Positions 6,432-14,512 of a stretch of DNA of 21,230 bases are shown here, piece by piece. The DNA is from Onthomonas sp964456525. GTDB lineage: Bacteria; Bacillota; Clostridia; Oscillospirales; Oscillospiraceae. The notes beneath the pieces are model-generated. The model was not told the origin of the DNA, did not search any database, and worked only from the letters and a program-made list of their open reading frames with translations. Made by a program: the position numbers and the translations under genes. Each line of letters begins with the position of its first letter. The stretch's first letter is position 1. The DNA lies in NCBI GenBank assembly GCA_964456525.1, contig CAYWAP010000029.1, forward strand, positions 1 through 21,230. Reading direction: 5' to 3'.

Positions 6432-7823
6432 TTGACAAAACCGATTACATTCCCCTCCAATTTCCTCTGGGGAGCCTCCACCAGCGCCTTCCAGGTGGAG
6501 GGCGGCTACAATGAGGGCGGCAAGGGGGTGGCAACCACCGACCTGGGCGCACGCCGGCCCGGCGTCGCCGACAACAAGGTGGCCGCCGATCACTACCACC
6601 ACTGGAAGGAAGATGTGGATCTGATGGCTGAGCTGGGCCTGAAGGTCTACCGGATGGGCTTTTCCTGGAGCCGGATTATGCCCGACGCCTCGGGCAATCC
6701 CAACGCCGAAGGGCTGGCCTTTTACGACCGCCTGATCGACTACCTGCTGGAGAAGGGCATCGAGCCTCTGGTCACCCTGTACCACTTTGAGTGCCCCCAA
6801 GCGCTGGTGGACGCCTTTGGCGGCTGGTGCAGCCGGCAGATGATCGACCACTATCTCCAGTATGCCGAAGTCTGCTTCACCCACTTTAAGGGCCGGGTCA
6901 AGCGGTGGGTCACCGTCAACGAACAGCTGATCGCCACCGCTGCCGGCATTATGAACGGCAACTTTGAGCCAGATAAGCAGAAAAACCTGCAAAATATCTA
7001 CCAGATGAGCTACCACGTCTCGCTGGCGGAGCACAAGGCCATCAGCCTGCTGCGCCAGATCGATCCGGATGCCCAGATCGGGTCGGTGTGCGCGATTCAG
7101 GTGGTCTATCCCCAGTCCAGCCGCAGCGAGGACGTGCTGGCCGCTGAAAACGCCGAGGAACTGATGGAGTTTTACCTGCTGGATCTGAGTGTACGGGGAG
7201 AGTATCCCCCCTATGTGGCCAGCTATCTGAAGAAACACGGCCTCTACCCCAAGACCCAGCCCGAGGACGCCGCCGCATTGAAAGCCTCAACGCCCGACTT
7301 TATCGGCATCAACTATTATTTCAGCATCTGCGTCAAGGAGAAGACCGGCCCCATCAACTACGACCAGCCCCCCTTCTGGGTGTCCGACGCCTTTGATCTC
7401 TGCGACAACCCCCACTTGACCAAGACCGAGTGGATGGACAAGGGCGTTGATCCCGTCGGCCTGCACATCGGCATGCGCAAGGTCTACAATCGCTACCGCC
7501 TGCCCATGATCGTCACCGAGAACGGAATGGCTTACAGCGAAACGCTGGGTGAGGACGGCCATATCCACGATCCCTATCGCATTGAGTACCTGCGGGCGCA
7601 CATCGAGCAGCTGGCCATTATGGTTGATGAAGGTCTGCCGGTGTTCGGCTACTGTCCCTGGAGCTTTGTGGATGTGGTGTCCAGCCATCAGGGCTTTGCC
7701 AAACGGTATGGCTTGGTCTATGTGGACCGCACGGAGACCGACCCCAAGCAATGCGCCCGGGTCAAGAAGGACAGCTTTTACTGGTATCAAAAGGTCATCG
7801 CCAACAACGGCCTGACCGACTGA
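6432..7823 (+). CDS. GH1 6-phospho-beta-glucosidase
   Basis: This encodes 463 residues from a TTG start at 6432, preceded by AGGTG at 6419-6423 (8-base spacing). The alignment of the N-terminus (FPSNFLWGASTSAFQVEGG) with the family supports this start. The acid/base is E164 in VTVNEQ and the nucleophile E363 in IVTENG. The phosphate-binding trio of 6-phospho-glycosidases is present in VSSHQGFAKRYGLVYVD (S417, K424, Y426), where non-phospho enzymes have N-F-E-W. It cleaves the phosphorylated disaccharide or aryl glycoside delivered by the PTS in the cytoplasm. NEQ instead of the classic NEP next to the acid/base is shared with the GH1 gene at 14513-15928. It follows the permease by 31 bases, within the same operon. 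Confidence 0.92.
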   Translation: MTKPITFPSNFLWGASTSAFQVEGGYNEGGKGVATTDLGARRPGVADNKVAADHYHHWKEDVDLMAELGLKVYRMGFSWSRIMPDASGNPNAEGLAFYDRLIDYLLEKGIEPLVTLYHFECPQALVDAFGGWCSRQMIDHYLQYAEVCFTHFKGRVKRWVTVNEQLIATAAGIMNGNFEPDKQKNLQNIYQMSYHVSLAEHKAISLLRQIDPDAQIGSVCAIQVVYPQSSRSEDVLAAENAEELMEFYLLDLSVRGEYPPYVASYLKKHGLYPKTQPEDAAALKASTPDFIGINYYFSICVKEKTGPINYDQPPFWVSDAFDLCDNPHLTKTEWMDKGVDPVGLHIGMRKVYNRYRLPMIVTENGMAYSETLGEDGHIHDPYRIEYLRAHIEQLAIMVDEGLPVFGYCPWSFVDVVSSHQGFAKRYGLVYVDRTETDPKQCARVKKDSFYWYQKVIANNGLTD

Positions 7824-7854
7824 TTGTTCTTTAAATTTGTAATTTTCATCCCCC

Positions 7855-7895
7855 GCAGCCATGTGGGCGACGCCCTGCGCTGCCTGCATGGCTGC
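7855..7895 (+). other. Intercistronic stem-loop between GH1 and GT1 genes
   Basis: GCAGCCATG (7855-7863) and CATGGCTGC (7887-7895) form a perfect 9-bp inverted repeat. An inner GGGC-GAC-GCCC (7865-7875) lies in the loop. No T-run follows, so it is more likely an mRNA processing or stability hairpin than a terminator. Confidence 0.5.
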
Positions 7896-7918
7896 TCTTC
7901 ATCGAAAGGATCTGAACT

Positions 7919-9112
7919 ATGCACATCGCGTTTGTATCCCTTGGCGCCTTCGGACACATTAACCCCACCCTGGCCCTGGTCACCCAGCTGATTCAGCAGG
8001 GCGTGCGGATCACTTACTTTACGACCGAGGCGTTCCGTGATATCATTGAACCTACCGGGGCAACGTTTGTCCCCGTCCCCTCCTGGATGGCTGAGAACGA
8101 CAAACACAACGATGGCGGCGAGAAGAAAGAGGACGACGGCGGGGTAGCCGCCGCGGTTCCCTTCCTCTTTTTGAACGAGGCCGGGGCCTACATCGACACG
8201 GTGCTGGATACTCTGAAAAATGACCGGCCCGACGCCATCGTCCACGACTTTGCCGGCATCGCCGGCACCATCGCCGCGGACAACCTCCAAGTGCCAAATG
8301 TCATGCTCTACACCAGCTACCCCTCCAATGACAGCTATTCGGTGGCCGCCGGCTTTGAGACCGTCCCCGCCGGCCACCCTCTGCGCCATGCTGCGGCCGA
8401 GCTGGCCCAAAGCTACGCCCAAAAGTACGGCTGCCGGCTGATGACCACCAAAGAGATCTTTGACGGCCACGGGGATTTCAACCTGGTGATGATGCAGAAA
8501 AAGCTGGTGCCGGATTACGAGAGCTTTGACGACAGCTTTGTGTTCACCGGCGTGCAGATCAGCAAGCGCACCACCTTCGGCAGCTGGAAAGCCCCCGACA
8601 ACGGCAAACCCCTGCTCTATTCGTCTCTGGGCACCGCCTTTAACAACTGGCCCGAGTACTACCCTATCCTGTTTGACGCGGTGCGGGATCTGGACATCAA
8701 CGTCTTTGCGGCTCTGGGCTCCATCGACCCAGCCAGCTTGCAGGACATCCCCGCCAACGTGGAGGTGGGCCAGATGGTTCCCCAGCTGGATATCCTCTCC
8801 CAGGCGTCAGTATTCATCACCCACGCCGGGATGGGCGGCACCGGCGAGGCAATTTACTACAGCGTGCCCATGATCGCCATTCCCCAGATGGAGGAGCAGG
8901 CCATCACCGCCCGCCAGATCGAAAAGCTGGGGCTGGGCTGCGCTTTCCTCGATAAAAATACCATCACCAGCGAAAGCCTGAGGGCTGCCATTGTCAAACT
9001 GCTGGAGGATCCCTCCTACAAGGCCGTCACCCACGATTACAGTGAAGATATGCGCAGCCTGGGCGGAGCGCAGGCCTCCGCTGCGGCGCTGATGCGCTTT
9101 TTGCGCCAATGA
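7919..9112 (+). CDS. GT1-family glycosyltransferase of the macrolide (MGT) type
   Basis: This encodes 397 residues with the GT-B fold. The N-terminus MHIAFVSLGAFGHINPTLAL holds the family G-H-x-N-P motif with the probable catalytic base H13. The C-terminal donor-binding region is ITHAGMGGTGEAI, continuing to VPMIAIPQMEEQ (H302, terminal E-Q), the bacterial form of the UGT signature. Such enzymes transfer a sugar from a nucleotide donor to small lipophilic acceptors such as macrolides, flavonoids or other phenolics. There is no signal peptide, so it is cytoplasmic. A ribosome binding site GAAAGGA lies at 7904-7910. It sits between a 6-phospho-beta-glucosidase and a beta-glucosidase, which is unusual company for a glycosyltransferase. 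Acceptor and donor are unknown. A detoxification or glycoside-remodelling role is inference. Confidence 0.85.
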   Translation: MHIAFVSLGAFGHINPTLALVTQLIQQGVRITYFTTEAFRDIIEPTGATFVPVPSWMAENDKHNDGGEKKEDDGGVAAAVPFLFLNEAGAYIDTVLDTLKNDRPDAIVHDFAGIAGTIAADNLQVPNVMLYTSYPSNDSYSVAAGFETVPAGHPLRHAAAELAQSYAQKYGCRLMTTKEIFDGHGDFNLVMMQKKLVPDYESFDDSFVFTGVQISKRTTFGSWKAPDNGKPLLYSSLGTAFNNWPEYYPILFDAVRDLDINVFAALGSIDPASLQDIPANVEVGQMVPQLDILSQASVFITHAGMGGTGEAIYYSVPMIAIPQMEEQAITARQIEKLGLGCAFLDKNTITSESLRAAIVKLLEDPSYKAVTHDYSEDMRSLGGAQASAAALMRFLRQ

Positions 9113-9250
9113 TTTTTCGCCCTCTGACCAGTGCTTGTCCTGCGCAGAGCGTTTTACACGGGCGCCGGCGTCTACGGCCTCCTTGTACGCCCTCCCCTGC
9201 CACACGGGACGGGCACACAAGGAGAGAAAATAGAGAAAGGTGTATTTGCT

Positions 9251-10603
9251 ATGTCTCGATTTCCAAACGATTTTTTGTGGAGCGCCTCTACTGCGGCCAC
9301 CCAGATCGAGGGCGGCTGGAACGCAGATGGCAAGGGTGAATCCATCTGGGACACCTTAGTCCACGACGGCACAGGCCGCATCGCCCACGGCGAAAATGCC
9401 GATACCGCTATCGACTTTTATCATCGGTGGCGGGAGGATGTGGCCCTGATGAAGGAGATGGGCCTGAAAGCCTACCGCTTTTCGATCAGCTGGCCGCGTG
9501 TCCTGCCCGAGGGAACGGGCAAAGTCAACGAAGCAGGGGTCAAATTCTATCAGGATTTGTGTGATGAGCTGGTTCGGAACGACATCCAGCCGCTGGTCAC
9601 CCTCTATCACTGGGACCTGCCCACCGCCCTCTACCGCCAGGGTGGATGGAAAAACCCCGCCATTGTGGACGCATTCGCGGAATATGTGGACGTGGTGTCC
9701 CAGGCTCTGGCGGGCCGGGTGCAATACTGGCTGACCTTTAACGAACCGCAGATGTTCTGTGGTTTGGGGCTGGTGGCGGGTGTCCATGCACCTTTTGAGC
9801 ACAACGATGACCCCACCATAATGGCGGTGACCAAAAACATCCTGCTGGCCCACGGGCGGGCGGTGGAGGTGCTGCGGAAAAACTGTCCCGGCGCGAAAGT
9901 GGGCATAGCACCCACTGGCGACTGCTGTCTCCCAAAGAATGACAGTCCAGAAGAGGTGGAAAACGCCCGGCGGAAATCGCTGTCGGCGTATCCGGGTTAT
10001 ATCATGTCCAACACCTGGTGGGCCGACCCGGTATTCCTGGGCCGGTACCCCGACTGGGCGGTGGAACAATTCGGGGACATCCTCTACCCCATGAGCAGCG
10101 CGGAATGGGCTCTGGTCAGCCAGCCTTTGGACTTTTACGCCTACAACTGCTACCAGGGCACGGTGGATATTGTGCCCGACCCGTCCCAATACGACGCCTA
10201 CGCCTACCAGGGCAGTCCTCAGACTGCCGCAGCCTGGAACATCACCCCCAAGGTGCTCTATTACGCCAGCAAGTTCTGGTTTGAACGGTATCATTTGCCC
10301 ATCCTCATCACCGAGAACGGCTATTCCGGCCTGGACTTCGTCATGATGGACGGCAAAGTTCACGACCCCCAGCGCATTGACTTTTTGCACCGTTACCTGC
10401 TGGAGGTGGCCCACGCCATCGCCGACGGCATCCCGATCATCGGTTACTCGGTGTGGAGCCTGCACGACAACTTTGAGTGGGCGGCAGGCTATAGCTGCCG
10501 CTATGGCTTGATCTATGTGGACTACCCCACGCTGAAACGCACCGTCAAGGACTCCGGCTGGTGGTATCGGGACGTGATCGCATCGAACGGGGAAAATTTG
10601 TGA
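9251..10603 (+). CDS. GH1 beta-glucosidase (non-phosphorylated substrates)
   Basis: This encodes 450 residues, the length of classical bacterial beta-glucosidases. The start at 9251 is chosen because MSRFPNDFLWSASTAATQIEGG matches the family N-terminus and GAAAGG lies at 9234-9239; an upstream ATG at 9131 would add 40 unrelated residues. The acid/base is E165 in LTFNEP and the nucleophile E355 in LITENG. The SLHDNFEWAAGYSCRYGL segment carries the Asn-Phe-Glu-Trp sugar-binding motif of enzymes acting on non-phosphorylated beta-D-glucosides or fucosides, instead of the Ser-Lys-Tyr trio in the other two GH1 proteins here. No signal peptide is present. It is the last gene of the cluster before a strong terminator. 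It may hydrolyse glucosides that enter by a non-PTS route, or those produced by the neighbouring glycosyltransferase. Confidence 0.93.
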   Translation: MSRFPNDFLWSASTAATQIEGGWNADGKGESIWDTLVHDGTGRIAHGENADTAIDFYHRWREDVALMKEMGLKAYRFSISWPRVLPEGTGKVNEAGVKFYQDLCDELVRNDIQPLVTLYHWDLPTALYRQGGWKNPAIVDAFAEYVDVVSQALAGRVQYWLTFNEPQMFCGLGLVAGVHAPFEHNDDPTIMAVTKNILLAHGRAVEVLRKNCPGAKVGIAPTGDCCLPKNDSPEEVENARRKSLSAYPGYIMSNTWWADPVFLGRYPDWAVEQFGDILYPMSSAEWALVSQPLDFYAYNCYQGTVDIVPDPSQYDAYAYQGSPQTAAAWNITPKVLYYASKFWFERYHLPILITENGYSGLDFVMMDGKVHDPQRIDFLHRYLLEVAHAIADGIPIIGYSVWSLHDNFEWAAGYSCRYGLIYVDYPTLKRTVKDSGWWYRDVIASNGENL

Positions 10604-10671
10604 TTCATGAACTCCATCTTCTCGGAAAGCGGAATGTGTGGCATCCTGAATAGCCCTGGAAAACACAAACG

Positions 10672-10710
10672 TCCCCCATGTGCATCTGCGCATGGGGGAT
10701 GCTTTTCGTT
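10672..10710 (+). terminator. Strong terminator closing the deacetylase-PTS-glycosidase cluster
   Basis: CCCCCATG (10673-10680) pairs with CATGGGGG (10691-10698), with inner GC pairs and an ATCT loop. It is followed by GCTTTTCGTTTTC. Confidence 0.85.
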
Positions 10711-10861
10711 TTCTTTCATCCGGTAAATCAGCGGCGATGCCCCGCTGTTGATAGTCTCCTATAGCAGTAGCGCAAAACCAGTTGGACATTCACGCCCATG
10801 CGGCAGACTGATTTGGTGTGGGTATCCCTATTAAGGCGCTGATTTTTGTAAATAAAAGAAT

Positions 10862-10882
10862 GAATTTTCAATCAGAAAATTC
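10862..10882. promoter_or_regulatory. Perfect AT-rich palindrome, operator candidate
   Basis: GAATTTTC-AATCA-GAAAATTC is a perfect 8-5-8 inverted repeat within the 497-base gap between 10604 and 11100. No T-run follows it and it lies about 145 bases upstream of the next promoter, so a protein-binding site is more likely than a terminator. Nothing else gene-like is seen in 10711-11005. Confidence 0.4.
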
Positions 10883-11005
10883 GAAGCAAACCCCGCGGAA
10901 CAGGCGTCCCCTCGTGGTTGAATCCTCGTACAGCCGTATTCCCTGTTTTCTTTGTTGGTTCATGCCATTTTTTCATTTTTATCGAGACCTTTTTGCGAAC
11001 TTCCC

Positions 11006-11034
11006 TTGACGAGGTCGAGTGCGTGTGCTAGTAT
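11006..11034 (+). promoter_or_regulatory. Promoter of the dehydrogenase-MFS operon
   Basis: TTGACG (11006-11011) and TAGTAT (11029-11034) are spaced by 17 bases, about 65 bases upstream of the ATG at 11101. TATAGA at 11032-11037 is a second, less well-spaced -10 option. Confidence 0.65.
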
Positions 11035-11100
11035 AGATTGTGAAAAAATTAACTGTGTTACCTGACAGGTACACAGGCATGACAAACAGGAGGCGTAGCA

Positions 11101-12066
11101 ATGAAAGACTACCAAGATTACACCATTATGGTGGTGGGCGCCGGCACCATGGGACTGAGCATGGCCCAGGTGATGGCGGCAGCCGGCAGGAAAACTTACA
11201 TGACCAGCCGGCATACCTCCACCCTCCAGAAGGCTCAGGAGAGCATCGAGACCGCCATTGACGGACTGATCCGTGAAGGATTGGCAGACGAGAGCTACCG
11301 GGAGCGGGTGAGAGAAAACCTTATCCCCATCACCAACGACCGCATCTCGGAAGTGGGAGCCCAGGTCGACGTGGTATTTGAGACGGTGGTGGAGAACCCG
11401 GCGGCCAAGCAGGCCATCTACCAGCAGTTGAACGAGAGCTGCCGGGAAGATTGCATCCTGGCCTCTAACACCTCGGGCATGGATATTTTCACGGTGACGG
11501 CAGACGTCCTTGACCATCCGGAGCGGCTGATCATCGCCCATTGGTTTAACCCGCCCCACCTGATGAAGCTCATCGAGGTAGTCCGTGGAGAGCAGACATC
11601 GGACGAGACCGTGGAAACAATCCGCAGCCTGTTGGAATCCGTGGGCAAAAAGCCGGCGGTTCTGAATAAGTTCGTCCCCGGGTTCATTGTCAACCGCATC
11701 GCCACGGTCATCAACCGGGAGCTCTATTACATGATTGAGAATGGATGGATTAGCGGTGAAGACGCCGAGAATGCCATCCGCTACACCGACGGACTGCGCT
11801 ACGGCTTTGAGGGTCCTCTGGGCGTCTGGGACTTCGTCGGACTGGAGATCCCCATGACCGTGGCCAAGGGCGTGCTGCCCAGCCTGTGCAACTGGAGCGA
11901 CCACATGCCTCTGGGTGATGCCCTCATCGCCCAGGGTAAGACCGGCGTCAAGGCCGGCGAGGGCGTCCTGAAATACGGCTCCATGGCCGAATATGTGGAA
12001 AAGAGAAACCGCCGCATCATCCAGATGACCAAAGTCCTTGAACAGTGGGACAAGGAAGATCAGTAA
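11101..12066 (+). CDS. 3-hydroxyacyl-CoA dehydrogenase-family NAD-dependent hydroxy acid dehydrogenase
   Basis: This encodes 321 residues in two domains. The N-terminal Rossmann domain (1-190) has the NAD motif VVGAGTMG (G13-x-G15-x-x-G18), the SNTSGMDI strand end, and the catalytic His147 in AHWFNPPHLMKLIEVV, the family H-F-F-N-P-x-x-x-x-x-L-V-E-V pattern. The C-terminal helical domain begins near KFVPGFIVNRI (about residue 190). AGGAGG lies nine bases before the ATG. Family members oxidise 3-hydroxyacyl-CoA, but relatives act on free hydroxy acids (L-gulonate, carnitine). The absence of thiolase, crotonase or CoA-transferase genes nearby and the pairing with an organic-acid carrier favour a free hydroxy acid substrate. 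That is inference. The next gene's ribosome binding site overlaps this gene's stop codon. Confidence 0.85.
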   Translation: MKDYQDYTIMVVGAGTMGLSMAQVMAAAGRKTYMTSRHTSTLQKAQESIETAIDGLIREGLADESYRERVRENLIPITNDRISEVGAQVDVVFETVVENPAAKQAIYQQLNESCREDCILASNTSGMDIFTVTADVLDHPERLIIAHWFNPPHLMKLIEVVRGEQTSDETVETIRSLLESVGKKPAVLNKFVPGFIVNRIATVINRELYYMIENGWISGEDAENAIRYTDGLRYGFEGPLGVWDFVGLEIPMTVAKGVLPSLCNWSDHMPLGDALIAQGKTGVKAGEGVLKYGSMAEYVEKRNRRIIQMTKVLEQWDKEDQ

Positions 12067-12080
12067 GGAGGGAAATAAAC

Positions 12081-13346
12081 ATGGAACAGATGTCAACGCA
12101 AATGGAGGAATTTGCTCGTTTTGATAAAAAACGCCGGTTGATCCTGCTTGTCTGCCTGATCGGCGCATTTGTGGTGGGCCTGGCCTACACCTGGTCGGTT
12201 CTGCAGTCTCCTTTCATCCAGCAGATGGGCGGCGACAGCGTCAAATCCACGGTGGTGCTGTGCTACACGGTGACGGTGGTCACCTCCTGTATGGCCCCGT
12301 CGGTGCTGGGCGCCTTTACCCGGAAGTTGGGGCCGCGTAAGACCATGCTCATTGGTACAGCGCTCTTCGGCCTGGGTTATATCTTTTCCGGGCAGACGAG
12401 CAATATGGCCTTGTTCTTTATCACCTTCGGCCTGGGCACGGGTATTGGCAGCGGTCTGATTTATCCCACCATTATGGGATACATGGCCACGATTTTCCCG
12501 GATAAACGGGGCTCCATTTCGGGCGCAGTGGCTGGCGTGTATGGCGGAGCTTCCATCATCTGGTCCCCGCTGCTGGCCGCATGGATCGAGAGCAGCAGCC
12601 TTTCATTCGCCCTGCTCATTGCCGGCATCATCGCCATTGTGTGTATCGGCGGAGCTGCTCTGCTGGTCGAGCCGGCGCCTGAGGGATATCTGGCATACAA
12701 AACCGGTGCAGCCAGCACATCCGGCGGCCAGGCGGCCAAAAAGACCAACGTGCCCGACCTGACCCGGGGCCAAATGGTAAAGACCAGCATGTTTTATGTG
12801 GCCATCATCGCCTTCGCCTTCGGCTGCACCTCAGGCATGATGGTAATCTCCCAGGTGTCCTCTATTATGCAGGATAGCTTTTCTTTGACCTCCACCCAGG
12901 CGGCAGTGTACGTCTCGCTGACATCGTTTATGAGCATGATGGGCCGGTTCCTCTGGGGTTGGGTCACCGACCATTTCAACAAGTATGTGACGCTGAGCGT
13001 CATCTGCGGGCTGCCCATTATCACCATGGGGCTGCTGGCCTTCTCCTCTTCCTTCGTGCTGACGGTAGTGTGCCTGGCCATTACCGCCCTCTGCTATGGC
13101 GGGTTTGGCAGCACCATCACCCCCATCACCGCCGACCTGTTCGGTTCCAAGCACGTCTCTGAGAACTACGGCGTGATGTACCTGGCCTTCGGCTTTGCCG
13201 GGCTGGTGGGACCGCAGCTGGCCGTCAACTTCAGCAGCGATGGCAACTACACCACCGCCTATCTGGTGGCAGCAGTCATCTCCCTGATTGCCTTTGTCAT
13301 GGCACTGATCGTGCGCAAGAAAGTGCTTTCCAGCTACGCTGATTGA
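12081..13346 (+). CDS. OFA-family MFS transporter (organic acid type)
   Basis: This encodes 421 residues with twelve predicted membrane segments. The N-terminal part (GLAYTWSVLQSPFIQQMG) and the loop LGAFTRKLGPRKTMLIGTALFGLG are typical of the oxalate/formate antiporter (OFA) branch of MFS. A central cytoplasmic loop (KTGAASTSGGQAAKKT) divides the two six-helix halves. The second half repeats the pattern with GRFLWGWVTDHFNKY. The ATG at 12081 has TAAGGAGG that begins in the stop codon of the dehydrogenase gene, so the genes are co-expressed and tightly coupled. OFA members carry small carboxylates such as oxalate, formate or lactate; the substrate here is probably what the dehydrogenase oxidises. 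It ends before a hairpin at 13373. Confidence 0.88.
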   Translation: MEQMSTQMEEFARFDKKRRLILLVCLIGAFVVGLAYTWSVLQSPFIQQMGGDSVKSTVVLCYTVTVVTSCMAPSVLGAFTRKLGPRKTMLIGTALFGLGYIFSGQTSNMALFFITFGLGTGIGSGLIYPTIMGYMATIFPDKRGSISGAVAGVYGGASIIWSPLLAAWIESSSLSFALLIAGIIAIVCIGGAALLVEPAPEGYLAYKTGAASTSGGQAAKKTNVPDLTRGQMVKTSMFYVAIIAFAFGCTSGMMVISQVSSIMQDSFSLTSTQAAVYVSLTSFMSMMGRFLWGWVTDHFNKYVTLSVICGLPIITMGLLAFSSSFVLTVVCLAITALCYGGFGSTITPITADLFGSKHVSENYGVMYLAFGFAGLVGPQLAVNFSSDGNYTTAYLVAAVISLIAFVMALIVRKKVLSSYAD

Positions 13347-13372
13347 TCGGTCGCGCTACACAGACAAAACAA

Positions 13373-13400
13373 CGCCCGATGGCCCAGCCGTCGGGCGCTT
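13373..13400 (+). terminator. Terminator of the dehydrogenase-MFS operon
   Basis: CGCCCGA (13373-13379) pairs with TCGGGCG (13391-13397), with an inner GGC/GCC. The tail CTTCTGTATTTCC is only moderately T-rich. Confidence 0.65.
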
Positions 13401-13470
13401 CTGTATTTCCTGGGTGATTTACCCCATCAGGTAACGGACGTAAAAGCCGCAAAATTTATTCTCGGGTACA

Positions 13471-13501
13471 GAAAAACGGCGTGACCTGCACAGCCACGCC
13501 G
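13471..13501 (-). terminator. Rho-independent terminator of the bgl-type operon
   Basis: On the minus strand CGGCGTG (13501-13495) pairs with CACGCCG (13483-13477), followed by TTTTT (13476-13472). It lies 168 bases downstream of the LicT stop and faces the + strand terminator at 13373. Confidence 0.85.
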
Positions 13502-13668
13502 TCTGCTCCAAACAGTAAAAATCAAATATCCCAGCCGAAATTCCAACGCCTGTCATGCTCGACAATAACGAAATCCCCGGCCCTATAGGCCCTTCTGGAA
13601 CCGATTGCCTGGAAATGTTCGTCATGGCAGTTCACCTGCTACCGGTGCCCTCCCCTCTTCCATCGTCC

Positions 13669-14508
13669 TCACTGCTCCTCCAACACCCGGTGAATATGCA
13701 AGGCCAGATACATCCTCTCCTGGCTTGTGAGCTTTTGCCGGAACTTATCCGTGACATAGATCTGAATCTTATCCACACACGCAAACTCCTTCTGACAGAC
13801 GGCCAGGATCTGCTCATAGAGAAAACTGGACTTCTCATCGGGAAGCTGATTCCGGCTGACCAGGCGCTGCACAAAGAGCTGCACATGGGTTACATACCGG
13901 GAATAGGGCGTGCTGTCCTCGTTATAAGTAATGCCGAAGCTGTATTTGACAATATCCAGAATATCGTTCACCGTGCTGGCAATCAGCAGGTTTTGGCTGT
14001 TATAGGGGTGATCGTACTGGGCGTTGATAAAATGAAACGCGATATTCCCGGCCTCGTCTATGGGAACCTCCATACCAAGCTGTTCGCTCATGAGAGACAC
14101 CGCGTACTTGCCCACCTGAAACTCATTGGAGTTGAACTTCTTCATCTCCAGCGTGTAGAAATTTTGCAGAACAATTCCCTCTCGAATCCGTCGGGCCGCA
14201 AAGGACAGATGATCTGTCAGGGCAAGGTAGATGTGATCCATCAGCTTCATGCCAAAGGTGTCAATGGCGTAGTCAATGACGGCCTTTGCCAGCTCGAAAT
14301 AGACTGCGTCCGTCTCAGCGGCAAGACGGATAATATTCCTGGAAATTTCCTTGTCCTTCAGGACAAAGACCTTCTCAATCTCGCTCTCCTGAAACGAATC
14401 CCCTATGGATTTATGATAGCCGATTCCCTTTCCCATCAGGATGATCTCCTGACCCACGTCATCCAGGGCAAGAACCAGAGAATTGTTCAGCACCTTCACG
14501 ACACGCAT
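13669..14508 (-). CDS. licT: LicT/BglG-family transcriptional antiterminator
   Basis: This encodes 279 residues, the normal length. The N-terminal RNA-binding domain (1-55) shows MRVVKVLNNSLVLALDD and the conserved MGKGIGY segment. Two PRD domains follow. Candidate phosphorylation histidines fall at the family positions: H100 in LALTDHL and H159 in AFHF (PRD1), H208 in THVQ and H271 in LALHIH (PRD2). The protein binds a RAT hairpin and prevents early termination when the beta-glucoside PTS is transporting. The gene starts five bases after the GH1 stop codon and is the last gene of the operon, so it is likely autoregulated through the RAT at 18187-18215. GGGGAG inside the GH1 end probably serves as ribosome binding site. 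Confidence 0.95.
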   Translation of the reverse strand: MRVVKVLNNSLVLALDDVGQEIILMGKGIGYHKSIGDSFQESEIEKVFVLKDKEISRNIIRLAAETDAVYFELAKAVIDYAIDTFGMKLMDHIYLALTDHLSFAARRIREGIVLQNFYTLEMKKFNSNEFQVGKYAVSLMSEQLGMEVPIDEAGNIAFHFINAQYDHPYNSQNLLIASTVNDILDIVKYSFGITYNEDSTPYSRYVTHVQLFVQRLVSRNQLPDEKSSFLYEQILAVCQKEFACVDKIQIYVTDKFRQKLTSQERMYLALHIHRVLEEQ

Positions 14509-14512
14509 GTGA

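Noticed and set aside
9356..10789. 477-residue antisense reading frame over the second GH1 gene
   Set aside because: The opposite strand has intact GH1 catalytic motifs. The antisense frame is a by-product of high GC third positions and lacks a ribosome binding site and family features.
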